From the NCBI GenBank assembly GCA_951812925.1, contig OX638370.1, forward strand, positions 94,378,897 to 94,442,896: a DNA stretch of 64,000 nucleotides, in the 5' to 3' direction. Below, piece after piece: positions 12,177 through 24,600 of the stretch (positions are counted from its first letter, which is position 1; each line of letters opens with the position of its first letter). Under the pieces are notes generated by a model. The model did no database searches. It saw only the letters and a list, made by a program, of their open reading frames with translations, and was not told the DNA's origin. This DNA comes from Calliopum simillimum (lineage: Eukaryota > Arthropoda > Insecta > Diptera > Lauxaniidae). The translations under genes were made by a program, and so were the position numbers.

Positions 12177-14099
12177 TGGCCATGATCATCACACCTCTCC
12201 CCAAGTGTTTTCAATAAAAAGTGCTTGCACCTAAAATGTTTTTTCAGGAAAATGTGTGGAATGACTCAAGGATCAAACATATGTAGCTCTTTTTTCAAAG
12301 TGAATGGCACTTTTTCAAACCAGGGCCGAAAAACCCATTTTCTAGCACGTGGCTCTATACTAAAACCAAGAAAAAAATTTGACTAAAACGGATATAAAAA
12401 AAAAGAGTATGCAGAAAATTTTCTGCTTGTCCATAGATTCAAAAACCGTAAACTAAAAAACCCATATCAAATATCGTTAACGAGATATTGCGCGTTTACT
12501 TAATTTTTTGTACTTTTAAAGACCTTGTCGAGTTTTATGATGAACAATTACCTGGTCCTGTTATATAACCTCAAAAGTGGTGAAAAAACCGTACATGCCA
12601 AAATTTCAGGTTAGAATAGCTCAAAATTCAGAAGCGATAGAGCAATTTTAAGACCAGATTCGGATTCAGCATCAAAAAATACATTAGAACTGACTATTTT
12701 TGTTTCTATATATTGATCATTACTTTTTTGTATGCAAAAATTAAATTTTATAATAGAAACACAAAAAATTAAGTAAAAACGCAATATCTCGTTAACGATA
12801 TTTTTTGAGCTTTGATAGGGTTTTCCAGTTTACGGTTTTTTAATCAACAAACAATCTGAAAACTTTCTGTATTTTCCTTTTTTTAGCATCCGTTTTAGTC
12901 AAACTTTTTTCTTGGTTTGAAAAAGTGCCGTTCACTTTGAAAAAAGAGCTATATATGTTTGATCCTTGAGTCATTCCACACATTTCCCTGAAAAAACATG
13001 TTGGGTGCAAGCACTTTTTATTTAAAACACGTGGGGAGTGGTGTGTCATCTCAATTTTTTCGAAATTTGCAGTTGGGTTCTCAGATTTTTATAAAAATTC
13101 ACAGAGCTGTTCTAAGTGCTCAGTATGGAGACCTCTCATTATTAGTTTTACGAAAAATTTTTTTTTTTTTGCAAGTTATGGGGATGGAACTTCAGAGTGT
13201 CCAAGTGGTGTTTTTGCGAAAAATCGATGAAATTTTTTTTCTAAGTCTAAAGTCAAAAATACATTTTTTTAATTTTTGTTTTCGGATCCTTGTAGCATTT
13301 TAAACGTTATTTTAATTCCCATTTTTAAATTTGGAAAATTTTAAAAACTTACAAAAAGGCGGCCATTTTTTGAAAAATCTTAAAAGTTGACTATCTCAAA
13401 ATAATATTTTTTTTTAATTTTTTTTTTTACAGAAAGCTGGATAAAAAGCAAACATTTTGTAGATGACTTGTTTTGCGCCAAATGGATGTGAGAGTGCTTT
13501 TTTTTTTTGGAAAATTAATTTTTAAGATTTTTCAAACATGGCCATCATTATTTTTATGATTTATATAGGAAATACTGTTTTTTTTTGTATTCTTTGTATT
13601 TTCTAAGCAATGGAAGTTATATCCTTGTACTTTGAAATTTTTTTTTTTTTGCCACCTAGTGGGCGTAAATCAAAGACAAAACAAAGTTAAAAAAATTGTC
13701 ACGTGACTCTTTACAAAAAAAATTCCCTTGGCTCTAACAGCCATTTAGCGCAAAACAAGACTTTTACAAAAGTATTGTTTTTATTCACCTTTCTTTTGAG
13801 ATAATCAACTTTTAAGATTTTTCAAAAAATGGCCGCCATTTTGTAAATTTTAAAAATTTTCTAAATTTGAAAATGGAAATTAAAATAACGTTTAAAATGC
13901 TACAAGAATCCGAAAACAAAAATTAAAAAAATTTATTTTTGACAAAATGGCCGGAATTAGAAAAAAAATTGGATCGATTTTTCTAATGACTAATAACGAA
14001 AGGTCTCCATGCTGAGCACTTAGAACAGCTCTGTGAATTTTGATAAAAATCAGAGAGCACAACTGCAAATTTCGAAAAAATTGAGATGATCATGGCCAT
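12177..14099. mobile_element. 1.9-kb double fold-back element
   Basis: The ends are TGGCCATGATCATC and its complement GATGATCATGGCCA. Two large hairpins sit side by side. Hairpin A has arms 12184-12512 and 12757-13049, sharing TCGTTAACGAGATATTGCG, GGAATGACTCAAGGATCAAA and other blocks. Hairpin B has arms 13046-13490 and 13738-14092, sharing CAGAGCTGTTCTAAGTGCTC, TGGCCGCCATTTT and other blocks. They share a short junction. I see no protein. It resembles Foldback/MITE architecture but is not a family I recognise. Confidence 0.7.
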
Positions 14100-14480
14100 A
14101 AGAAAAAACAAATTCTAAAAACTAATTTAATGGAATTTTCGGTAAAAATATTTCTTTTATTAATTTAGAGCCAGCCTGCGGCTTATCAAAAAAAGGAAAA
14201 ACCCATTGCAGCACTGTGTTAATTAAAAGCAGCTCTTTAGTTTAAAATCTGTTCGCTATTTTAAGCACAACATGCAAAATGAACTGTGCATGTCCCTAAT
14301 GTCTGCGGAAGCACGCATTTGTTGCGCATTAGCATAAAGTTGCTAGACCAGTAAAAATAAAAATGAAAATAAAACTATTCTGAAAAGCATACATGTGTAC
14401 ATAATTTGTAAATTCATTAGGGAGTTCTCACACGTGCCGTTGTTATTGTATTACAGCGTTGAATTGCTATCTCTGTATAG
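14100..14480. other. Intergenic, nothing recognised
   Basis: Moderately AT-rich DNA without a coding or repeat signal, directly left of the (TTAGG)n array. Confidence 0.4.
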
Positions 14481-15570
14481 ATTAGGTTAGGTTAGGCTAG
14501 GTTAGGTTAGGTTAGGTTAGGTTAGGTTAGGTTAGATTAGGTTAGGTTAGGTTAGGTTAGGTTAGGTTAGGTTAGGTTAGGTTAGGTTAGGTTAGGTTAG
14601 GTTAGGTTAGGTTAGGTTAGGTTAGGTTAGGTTAGGTTAGGTTAGGTTAGGTTAGGTTAGGTTAGGTTAGGTTAGGTTAGGTTAGGTTAGGTTAGGTTAG
14701 GTTAGGTTAGGTTAGGTTAGGTTAGGTTAGGTTAGGTTAGGTTAGGTTAGGTTAGGTTAGGTTAGGTTAGGTTAGGTTAGGTTAGGTTAGGTTAGGTTAG
14801 GTTAGGTTAGGTTAGGTTAGGTTAGGTTAGGTTAGGTTAGGTTAGGTTAGGTTAGGTTAGGTTAGGTTAGGTTAGGTTAGGTTAGGTTAGGTTAGGTTAG
14901 GTTAGGTTAGGTTAGGTTAGGTTAGGTTAGGTTAGGTTAGGTTAGGTTAGGTTAGGTTAGGATAGGTTAGGTTAAGTTAAGTCAGGCTAGGTTAGGTTAG
15001 GTAAGGTTAGGTTAGGTTAGGTTAGGTTAGGTTAGGTTAGGTTAGGTTAGGTTAGGTTAGGTTAGGTTAGGTTAGGTTAGGTTAGGTTAGGTTAGGTTAG
15101 GTTAGGTTAGGTTAGGTTAGGTTAGGTTAGGTTAGGTTAGGTTAGGTTAGGTTAGGTTAGGTTAGGTTAGGTTAGGTTAGGTTAGGTTAGGTTAGGTTAG
15201 GTTAGGTTAGGTTAGGTTAGGTTAGGTTAGGTTAGGTTAGGTTAGGTTAGGTTAGGTTAGGTTAGGTTAGGTTAGGTTAGGTTAGGTTAGGTTAGGTTAG
15301 GTTAGGTTAGGTTAGGTTAGGTTAGGTTAGGTTAGGTTAGGTTAGGTTAGGTTAGGTTAGGTTAGGTTAGGTTAGGTTAGGTTAGGTTAGGTTAGGTTAG
15401 GTTAGGTTAGGTTAGGTTAGGTTAGGTTAGGTTAGGTTAGGTTAGGTTAGGTTAGGTTAGGTTAGGTTAGGTTAAGTTAGGTTAGGTTAGGTTAGGTTAG
15501 TTTAGTTTAGTTTAGGTTAGGTCAGGTCAGGTCAGGTTAGGTCAGGTTAGGTCAGGTAAGGTTAGGTAAG
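14481..15570 (+). repeat. (TTAGG)n array, interstitial insect telomere-type repeat
   Basis: About 218 tandem copies of the pentamer TTAGG (seen as GGTTA) occupy 1.09 kb. The array is almost perfect, apart from a degenerate patch at 14961-15005 and decayed units at both edges (GGTCA, TTTAG). The G-rich strand is +. TTAGG is the canonical arthropod telomere repeat, whereas Diptera lost telomerase. In a fly this is therefore an internal satellite or microsatellite expansion. The true length may differ from the assembled length. Confidence 0.97.
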
Positions 15571-17619
15571 GATAACAGTTATCATCATAATTTAGGCCGC
15601 AATTAGGCTTACTGTATACAAAAGACTTCATTGTCAACCAATACGAGTCACTTTGAAATTATTATTAGCCCCAAGGTGGAAGTGATGTTCTTTTGAGTGA
15701 TGTTTTAAAGAGAGTAGAAGTTTGACGGAGCTGACGAATTACAAACGAACGAACGAAAGACTGTTCGAGGTCAGGATCTTTACAAATCGACTTAAAAATG
15801 AATTTAAACAATTTAATGCAAACCTCATACCACGCGTGAACTGCCCCATACTACTCATGCTCATAAAAAGCGCTACCATTGAAATGCAAATTGGCATATG
15901 ATTTTATTTTCTACTCTCAGTGGATTGGACATTAAAAACAGAAGTAGCAAGCAGTTACAGTTAAAACATCCTCCCTCAAATAGAAGAAAATTAAAGCTTT
16001 TGGTACGAACGCCACGTATTTTGGTCTACCAAATTAGAGTTCTTTTGTTCATCATTTGTTTGCATGTGCTGGTTGAGTGTTAGTGGTCTGCGTGAGTTTT
16101 ACTGCAAAAAAAAAAAAATTTAACAAAATTTATTCTCAGTGGAGTTAATTTGAAGTTGTTGTAGCTTTGTCTTGTTGGTGGCAACAACGGAAACAACAAC
16201 AACCAACTGTCCGACTGTCATTGCATGCAATGCGTGCCACAAATTGACCGATTTTACGATGCGTATACGCAACATTTAATTGGCCACAAAATGCAATTTT
16301 CATAAAACTAACAAGTGGTTCTTATTCGCAATTTACAGGGTGTATGTGATTAAAGTTAAAAACACCAAGATATGTAAGCTATTCGTATGTCTAATATAAC
16401 TATGACAAAGAATACACCAAAAATTTTATCATGCCGTGACGCAGTGGTTCCAAATGCTTTCGTAGCGCGAAATAATTTAATTAAGTGATTTTGTTGGGAA
16501 AAACAGATTCTAAACGACTTTTTTAAAAATTTCGAATCCTCCTTTTTTCCACTTTAATGAGTATAACTATTGCAACACACAAATTTTTGGGATGAAACCA
16601 ATTTTAACGATAGCTGAAACATTGCAGAATGCAACAAATAAAAAAGTGAGCATATTCCCTGAAAAAGCAATATACAATAACCATTTAAAAATGGTTATTC
16701 ATTGTTTTCTACATATGTTAAGTTGGAAAAGTTTTATTTTTTTGCTTTCAGCACTTCTAAGATAGCTAATTTTTTAATAGGTATACTACAGGTATATTAG
16801 CAAATAAAATTACAGTTGAAAAAGCTGGTCCTTCTGTTTTGAAGAAAAATAGAATTTGATTCACCACAAGAAAAGTTATTTAAAATTGAATAGCGAAAGA
16901 CTAAAGTGAAAAAAATAATGAATTTTACAGGCTTGTAAATAAATAGCAGTAAAAACAAATAAAATTCATAGCCATTAATAGAAACATTTATTTGTGATAA
17001 GATTTCAAAAATAACAATAAAATACAAATCGAAAGAATTTTCTTTCAAATCTCTTGCTACGGATTTTCAAAACATATGTATGTACATATATCTTCTGAAT
17101 TTATCGGAATAGTTTCTGATTCTCCTTTGTCCTCCTTTTCCTTCAGAATATCCGCTAAGCCAATCAAATCTAAATACTTAGTCCTCGTCTAGCCAATCCA
17201 CTTGATCTGCTGCTCTCTCGTTGGTCGAGTTTTCGGCAATACATTATTCGACTTCTTGTTCGTTTTGTGAAAAACTTTGTGTTTCTGGAGCATAACTTTG
17301 AAGCGAAATATATGTGGCATGATTGACAAATTCTTGAATCCAGATCTTTTTGGACTGAAGTGCAAAATGAAGCGTATGGAATATGAAAGATTTCGGCTGG
17401 AAAGTTACTCAACTGGAATTATCATTCCGGAAGTCACATTTTCATACACTCCCACCTCCCTGTCGCAAATGATCACATTTTGTTAGACCCCCCTCACCCT
17501 CAAGCCGTGAAGTCCTTTTTGGACGGCCCCATTTCAAAATGAGTAATCGCAATTTTTCCGGGAAATTATGTAAATTTTGATTTTCCACGGGAACTGAGGA
17601 TGTAGTTTTATGTTTCCGA
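15571..17619. other. Intergenic; small palindrome only
   Basis: About 2 kb with no supported gene. It contains CAACAA-rich sequence near 16180 and a perfect short hairpin AATAACCATTT...ATGGTTATT (16677-16700). Short open frames have no protein-like composition. Confidence 0.4.
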
Positions 17620-19159
17620 GTAGGGGAGACTGGGGCACATTTGACACTAAATTTTCAAAGACTTGTATCTTTGAAAATTATTGCACGATCTTAATGCTCT
17701 TTACTGTTTTTGAAACATTGATTATTAAAGATTAAAACCAAGAAAAAAAAAATTTAAAAAAAACTGCATTAAGAGTCCGTTTTTAAATTTTTTCAAAAAA
17801 AGTCATTTTGTCAAATGTGCCCCAGGTACGGGGCACATTTGACATTGCAAGGGGCACATTTGACACTCACAAAAATACACAGAAACATTAAACAAAGCAT
17901 TAATACATATATTTTTTTCATTTAAATACAAATTATAAGTATGTACGTAGACTTATTTTATAGATAAGTGTGAAAAGTCGATGTCAAATACGTATTTAGT
18001 GCGTGAACGTGAAGTTGAGGCTGGATTTGTTGGAGTTGGTAGTTCAAACTCAATTGCACTCCTTAAAGTCAGGCAAACATCTTCCACTTCCGGTTTTATA
18101 AAAACCCAATTTAATGGTAAAACTCTTCTCAAATAACAGATCTTGTATGAAGTATAGCTAATTACTTCTACAATTTCTCCCACATAAAAGAATGGGTTTT
18201 TGGATTTTTCGCCAAATTTCCCAAGGACAGTATACACGAATAAGTATAAAGTACTATTTCCGACAACACCCCTAATGAAAACATCAACATATAATGTTGG
18301 GTAAGACTCAGTTTGGTGGAAATTTCTTTGGTCTGGATTTTTGGTAACACCATCGTCAATATATCTGCAGCGCTTTCACATGACGGGGCGTACTTCAAAT
18401 CAATTTGATAATTATTAAAAACTTCGCATACATAATGAACTTTAATGTCAATATCCATCCAGATTTTCAAATTAAAACAAGTGGTAGAGGTCCTGGAAAG
18501 CATCTATTCAAAAATCTTGTGTTGTAGATAAAACAAAGGTAACAAATTATATTAAATCAAATGAAATGGATTCTGTGTTGGAAATCGGAGTTTCTGACTA
18601 GTTTCCGATATTATTGTAGAAATAGCGTATATAACTTTTTTCATCGCCATCGCGTCTGTTCGTCTTCATTTTATAGTGGTATACCATTTTTTTAAAAAGA
18701 TAACACTAGAAAATCTTCTAAAATACACAAACACATATGTCTGGACGAACGTCAAATGTGCCCCTTCAGCCAAAGTCAAATGTGCCCCAAAATCTCTTGA
18801 AGAATTAAAAATATTTGAAAATTTAAACTATTTGACCTTGATAAAAAACACTTTTATACTATTATTTATAAAGGTTAAGTGCTACCAAATTTTCATCCTT
18901 AATTTAAAAAAACAACACAACTTTATTTGCAAAACCCTTATGAACAAGATGCCGAAAATTACAAAAAAATATACAAAAAGTTAAAAAAGCGTATTAGCGA
19001 GGGAGGAGTTGAAAAAGAACTGCCAAAGTTCATTACGTTGCTTCCACTCTAATTAGTTATGATTCTGCATTTCAGATTTTTGGTTCGAAAGGCGTGTTCA
19101 CACCAAAAATGGCAAAGTCAAATGTGCCCCGGTGTCAAATGTACCCCACTTTACCCTAC
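17620..19159. mobile_element. TIR element with GGGGCACATTTGAC ends
   Basis: The left end is GTAGGGGAGACTGGGGCACA (17620). The right end is the inverted, diverged version, with CAAATGTACCCCACTTTACC and CTAC at 19159. The GGGGCACATTTGAC motif recurs inside both ends (17828-17862, 18752-18787, 19116-19130). On the minus strand 18237-17953 encodes about 94 residues with a beta-rich, K/R-poor tail domain (YVGEIVEVISYTSYKICYLR...) that looks like the C-terminus of a transposon protein. The superfamily is unknown to me. A copia-type fragment is embedded in it. Confidence 0.55.
18290..18475 (-). pseudogene. Ty1/copia RNase H C-terminal fragment
   Basis: The minus strand reads MDIDIKVHYVCEVFNNYQID, then LKYAPSCESAADILTMVLPK and IQTKEISTKLSL. 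This fits the end of copia integrase-RT-RNase H polyproteins (a HIDIKYHFIR...ADIFTKPLPK-like pattern). The usual D-[IM]-[FL]-T-K is D-I-L-T-M here. No LTR pair was found; a TGTTGTCGGAAATAG stretch directly follows and could be an LTR start. Confidence 0.6.
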
Positions 19160-20307
19160 GCTTTTTCTGAATATTTTATCCATTTTGTCCTATCTCTTTT
19201 CAATCAATTTCATGAAATGTAGAAATTTTGCCAAACTACCTGAAGAAAAATTAATATAACTTAAAATCTAGAAGGATCCTGTACTTAGTAAAAAACCAAA
19301 TAATATTATTCACTGAATGTATTTAAAAGTTTAAAAATTCAATTTTACCGGTTAGTTTGTGATTTCCCAAAAAAGTGAAATTGGCGTTAACTGCAAAATA
19401 ATACTCAGCTGACGATATCGGAAACATCCCATATATAGCCTGTCTCTAATTTGGCTGGTCTATAAAACAAAATATTACAATGCAAACTAAAAGCTTTTTA
19501 ACTGTCATAAAAATTTGCATCGGAAAACGCTAAGGATACTATCTTTATCCTCAAAATTTTTGAAACAACCTACATAATAAATTTATATGACACCCTGTCT
19601 ATTTATTCGCCACCATTACCGACATGCAATAATTAATAATGAGGAAATGAGGTTTTTCGCTAGCAATTATTTAATTTTACTATTTGTCAGAAGTTGACCT
19701 GATTATCATTAGTCAGAAAGCTGCGTCGTTGCACACTGGTTGCTGCTGCCTCCTATTGTTGTATGTGCCGCCATTATGAATGAGAGTTTTATTGTTGTTT
19801 TATGTGGGTATTTGTTTTATTTTTTGTTTTTTTTTTTATTTTTATTTTTACCAAACGCAACAAACACTTAATTAAAAACAGCAATTAACGTTTACCCAAA
19901 GGATTACTGTCACAGCACCTTATTGCAATGTCCTACCATATACCACACAGACTGAACCACAGGCGTCGCAGTTTCAGCAAACTGATGTCAAATATACGGA
20001 CATTTGGATGGACGAACAGACCTACCAACTGACCAACTTGCAAACACAAACTTAACTAATGGGGATGATGGTTAAGCCAACAAACGACAGACGGGGGCAG
20101 AGGGTTCATATATTCCGCTTGGTGGTAGCATCTGAAACCATTAAATTAATTTTCATAAATGTCGCTGTTGGCATTTAAATGTCATGAAGGTTGGCGAAGT
20201 TCCTTTAATATTACAACACACATTTTTCACTTCTAACATGGATGCAGTTAAGCCGATTTAGGTCAAGATACGAGTAAGGTGAGGCGGTTAGTTTTAAGCC
20301 ACACATA
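19160..20307. other. Intergenic, mostly unique
   Basis: There is no supported gene. Bases 19382-19414 match one arm of the hairpin at 60454-60565. The rest is AT-rich, with TTTTATTTTT runs, and looks like single-copy fly intergenic or intronic DNA. Confidence 0.4.
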
Positions 20308-20823
20308 CAGAGAGTATAGATATAAAGAGTGATCATCACTCGAATGGTTATACTCACTCAAAATTATCGTAACTATGGTCTCAAGTCGGTGAAAAATAGC
20401 GAACCTTGCGGCTGCAGGCAGAACTAAATCCTTTGCAAAATTCCTGAATTCACGTAAGTGGGAATATATGCGAATATATTGTATTACATATAGCTTGGTT
20501 TCATTCGCTTGTTTTTCGTTTTTCCTTTTGTTTTTAATATTTTTTTGGCGTTTTTACGTTTTACGCAAGTGCAAGCATATACGAAGATATTGCCTAATTT
20601 TATATCTTCGTTTCATTTGCGCCTGCGGTTGCGTTTGTTTACAAATTTATAGATTCCTAGAATATTACTCGAAAATGATGCTTTTGGTCTTTTTTCTTTT
20701 GTTTACGTTTTTTTTTCCTTCACATTTTTTCTGAATGAAATGAAATTTACGATTTGGGTTTTAAGGTTTATGGATGTTGCCAAATTTCGTCAGGTCATTG
20801 AACTTTACAATTTTGTTTCTAAG
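20308..20823 (+). repeat. Left terminal inverted arm of the P-like element
   Basis: A 516-bp unique-sequence arm, the reverse complement of 28482-28997. The outermost 40 bp include the near-palindrome GAGTGATCATCACTC, a plausible transposase or host-factor site. An 88-codon open frame inside it is mirrored exactly in the right arm and is not evidence of a gene. Confidence 0.9.
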
Positions 20824-21185
20824 TTTTTTTTCTAAGTCCGAAAATTGAAAAATTACTTTTTTTTTTAAGTTCAAAAATTGAAAAATTACTTTTTTTTCCA
20901 AGTCCAAAAATTGAAAAAAAAGTTTTTTTTCCAAGTCCAAAAATTGAAAAAAAAAGTTTTTTTTCTAAGTTCAAAAATTGAAAAATAACTTTTTTTTCTA
21001 AGTCCAAAAATTCAAAAATAAGATTTTTTTCTAAGTCCAAAAATTGAAAAAAAAGGTTTTTTTTCTAAGTTCAAAAATTGAAAAATAACTTTTTTTTCTA
21101 AGTTCAAAAATTAAAAAAAAAGGTTTTTTTTCTAAGTCTAAAAATTAGAAAAAAAGGTTTTTTTCTAAGTCCAAAAATTACCTAA
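20824..21185 (-). repeat. Left subterminal repeat array
   Basis: About a dozen copies of a ~30-bp unit, TTTTTTTCTAAGTYCAAAAA followed by TTGAAAAA. It is the inverted equivalent of the much longer right array at 27530-28481. AT-rich, with alternating TCCAAA and TTCAAA variants. Confidence 0.85.
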
Positions 21186-21603
21186 TCTTTTTTAACACAG
21201 CATGTCCTAGCGGAGATGCACATCTTCAGAAGGACATGAAATACGGTTTAAATACGCTTCCGTAACTGTAACTCTTGGTAGATTTATTAACTTTTATAAG
21301 CAAGAAAAAAAAAATAGAATTTGAAAAATGTTATACGCCACCAGAGATGTGCTTCTATTGCGCTCTTTTTGGAAGCAGCTTCATTTCTTCTCGTTGGGTA
21401 CTTTCATTTCCTTTTGTCTGTCTGTATGTACCACCGACAAGTGTAAAAAAAGCTATAATTTCTTGGAACACTGTACTTGGGCGATTTCAATCAAAATTTC
21501 AAGAAAGTTTGAAGTTTTTGCAGCCGCGAATTTCATTCCGTGTTACAAAGTTGTGAGTGCAAGAAGTGTTTTTGAAGTGATTTTTTTTAAAAGTGTGATT
21601 AAG

Positions 21604-24600
21604 ATGTACCGGAATACCTTGATTGAAATTTTGAGAGCTGAAGCCGAAGCTGAAGCTGCAGCAGCAGAATCGATTTCTGATGCGCCATCAAAACCGTTGA
21701 GGATGTTGAACATACCACGGTATGAGTCAACTGACTTACAGTTTATGACACCACAATCCACAACATCAACCACGACACCAACACCATTTAAGGTGTTGGG
21801 TAAAAAATTTTATGATGTTTCGGTGATACCATCACAAAATCAACAATCATCAACAATCACAACATCAACAACATCAACAATCACAACAACAACAACAACA
21901 CCATTCACAACATCAACCACAACACCAACACCATTTAGGCTGTTCAGCCAAAATTCACAAATTGCAACATCAACAACTACGTCATCAAAATTAAGTACGG
22001 CATCACCACTACTATCGTCAAAAAGGCCCTACCCAAATAAATGCCTGAAGGATGATGGGGAAGATGTAGCAAAATTCGCAAAATTAACATCAGCCGCGAA
22101 AGAAAATGTAAGATTTTTTTTGTTGTTTATTTTTTATTAATAGATCATAGACCTTAAAAAAACATACCATTTTAAAAATTTTTTTACACTGTACAAAAAA
22201 AAAAGTATAACACATTCATGTGTTTTGCATAAAACGCAATACTTATCTGTGGTTTTTTGATAAAACAATGTAACTCAAAATTTTGAACTTTTGTGGAGAG
22301 CTAAGAAATTTATTAAATGCTTTTTAATAATATGGCTCAATTTCATTCGTTGAATCTCCTTTTTTCATACATTTTTATTAATCTAAAACTGTAAGCTATC
22401 AATTTTTTAATTTTTTTTTGGCTGATAACACTTCACCTCACAAATGACGCAAAGTTGAAATCTTGCGTGAACTATGGGACACCCTTATATCTCTGGAACA
22501 AAAAATCATAGAAAAATGGCGATTACATCAAAAGAATCGTATTTGAATTTTAAATTTAGGACTAAAATCCTGGAGAATTGTCTTATCTTGATTTAGGTTG
22601 TTTTCTCAAAAGTCCACAGATATTTGTAATTTTGTTTTTCTGGTTTTCCCAACATTTAAATGAATTCTGTAGGTGTGTTCGCGTACGTGAAATTCGTCAA
22701 CAATAATTGTTAAAAAATACCGTGGAAAGTGCAGCAAAGTGATAACAATGCTCGACAATTTCAAACATTTCATAAAACATGAGAAAATCCAAAAAATTCT
22801 TAAAGTAGACATTAAAAAAAAATACCTGTGCCTCGTCGTTTTCCTCAAGCACGTAAGATTTTTTTTTATCGATTTTTGAAGTTTTTAACTCCACTGTACA
22901 TGAAAACAAAAAAACCGAAACAACGTATTCTTGTACTTAGTCGATGAACTTACCTATTTTTTAACCCATTTTGGCCCAGTTTTTAGAAAAAGTTGTCAAA
23001 AAGACCTTTAAAACCTTTGATTTACACTTTTACAGTGGGGTGGAATTTGGAAAATACGGACAATAAAATCCTACATATTTTTGATCTGTGGCGCGGTATC
23101 CATAAATTGATATTTCGAGCGGTAGAGAAAAATCATGTCTTTACATTTGCACCCACTGGGTATTAGAGCGCCCACAAGATGTATGAAATGTGTAAAGTTG
23201 TGAATTTGTTTGCTCCTCGTCCATTTCCTGAAATTAGAGGTCAAAAAAATAAGATCTCAAAAAAAAATTTGGAATCGATTTTGTGTCGAGCCGTGTAATA
23301 ACAAACTTAATTTTTTAATGTTACTCATACGACATGTTTATGTATATACGACAGTTTTATGTTTTTAACCATTTTAAAGATGAAAACCTTGCTGGTCTCA
23401 ATTTTAATGCGCGAACACATTGACTGAGAAATATTTTTCAAATCTCCAATTTCCTCCATTTTTATGACCTTTTTTTTGTACATTATTCCATTTACATAGG
23501 TGTCTCCAAATCATCATTGCATGATAAATGGTTGTCGGCAAAATTATGTAGCCAAACATTTCTACGGCTTCCCTAATAAGGATCCCTCTATAATGAGAAA
23601 GTGGTTGTCGAACACAGGCATATCTAACGATAGCCTTATTTCAAGAAGTAGAATATGCGACAACCACTTTCACGAAACGTGCATGGGGGTAAATGGTAGG
23701 CTTTTGAAAGGAGCGCTTCCTACAGAAAACCTTGGCCACAACAACACTGTTCTTCATTTCCCGGAAATACATACGGAAGAATCTATTACTGTTCGTATAT
23801 GCGCTATTGATGGCTGCGATAGGCACTCTGGCAACGAAACCATATATAGCTTCCCCCTTGACTGCGAGCGTCGGCGACAATGGATCGAAGTGTGCACATT
23901 GCGCGAAAATGTTAAATTTTCGAAAATTTTAAGAATTTGCGCAAAACATTTCGATCCAGAAGTCTGCCATAAAAAATTGACCAAGCATGCGTTCCCAAAG
24001 TATCATTTGGGCAAAAAGTATTCAGCCAGCGAATCAGTCAGCAATTTTGTAGCAGCCGACCAAGAATTACAAGACATAGCAGGCACTTGCTTAAACTGCC
24101 ATAAGTTTTGTAATCTGGCTGACTGCTACAAAAAGAAATTTTTCCACACCGAAAAAAAACTTTTGGTAAAAAATGAAAATTTGTATGATTCGCTGGCTGA
24201 TTACCAAAAGCAAAATGATGCTTTGGGAGCAAAAATTAAAGAGCTGGAGGACCAACTCGAAAAGTTGAAGGCCACCAGCATTTTGCCTGCTACTGGCGCA
24301 TCGTCGGCTGCTGTTGAATTTTGCCGTATTGTGACCAAAGACCGGCGATGCGTCTATACCGAGCAACAGAAGGAGCTCTTTTTGGCCTTCTACATACAGT
24401 CCACCCGCTCCTATAAATTTCTTAGGAACCAGCTAGGATTCAACCTTCCATCCACCTCTGCCCTGTTTAGATGGCGGCCATTCAAAATGCTATTCCCTGG
24501 AATAGATCCTAAAGTACAGGAAAAAATTAAAGAAATGGCCGCCACATCAGATCCGGAATCCAGACTATGCATTATACTCTTCGATGAAGTTTCTTGTAAT

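Noticed and set aside
14481..15570. A true chromosome end or telomere
   Set aside because: Ordinary sequence continues on both sides and the array edges are degenerate, so it is interstitial.
20468..20734. 88-codon ORF repeated exactly on the opposite strand at 28571-28837
   Set aside because: It lies in the inverted arms of the P-like element; the duplication explains its conservation, and the peptide is low-complexity hydrophobic.
21328..21603. Upstream extension of the transposase first exon
   Set aside because: The frame is open, but its composition resembles UTR; the Met at 21604 begins the Ala/Glu- and Thr-rich part. The longer start cannot be excluded.
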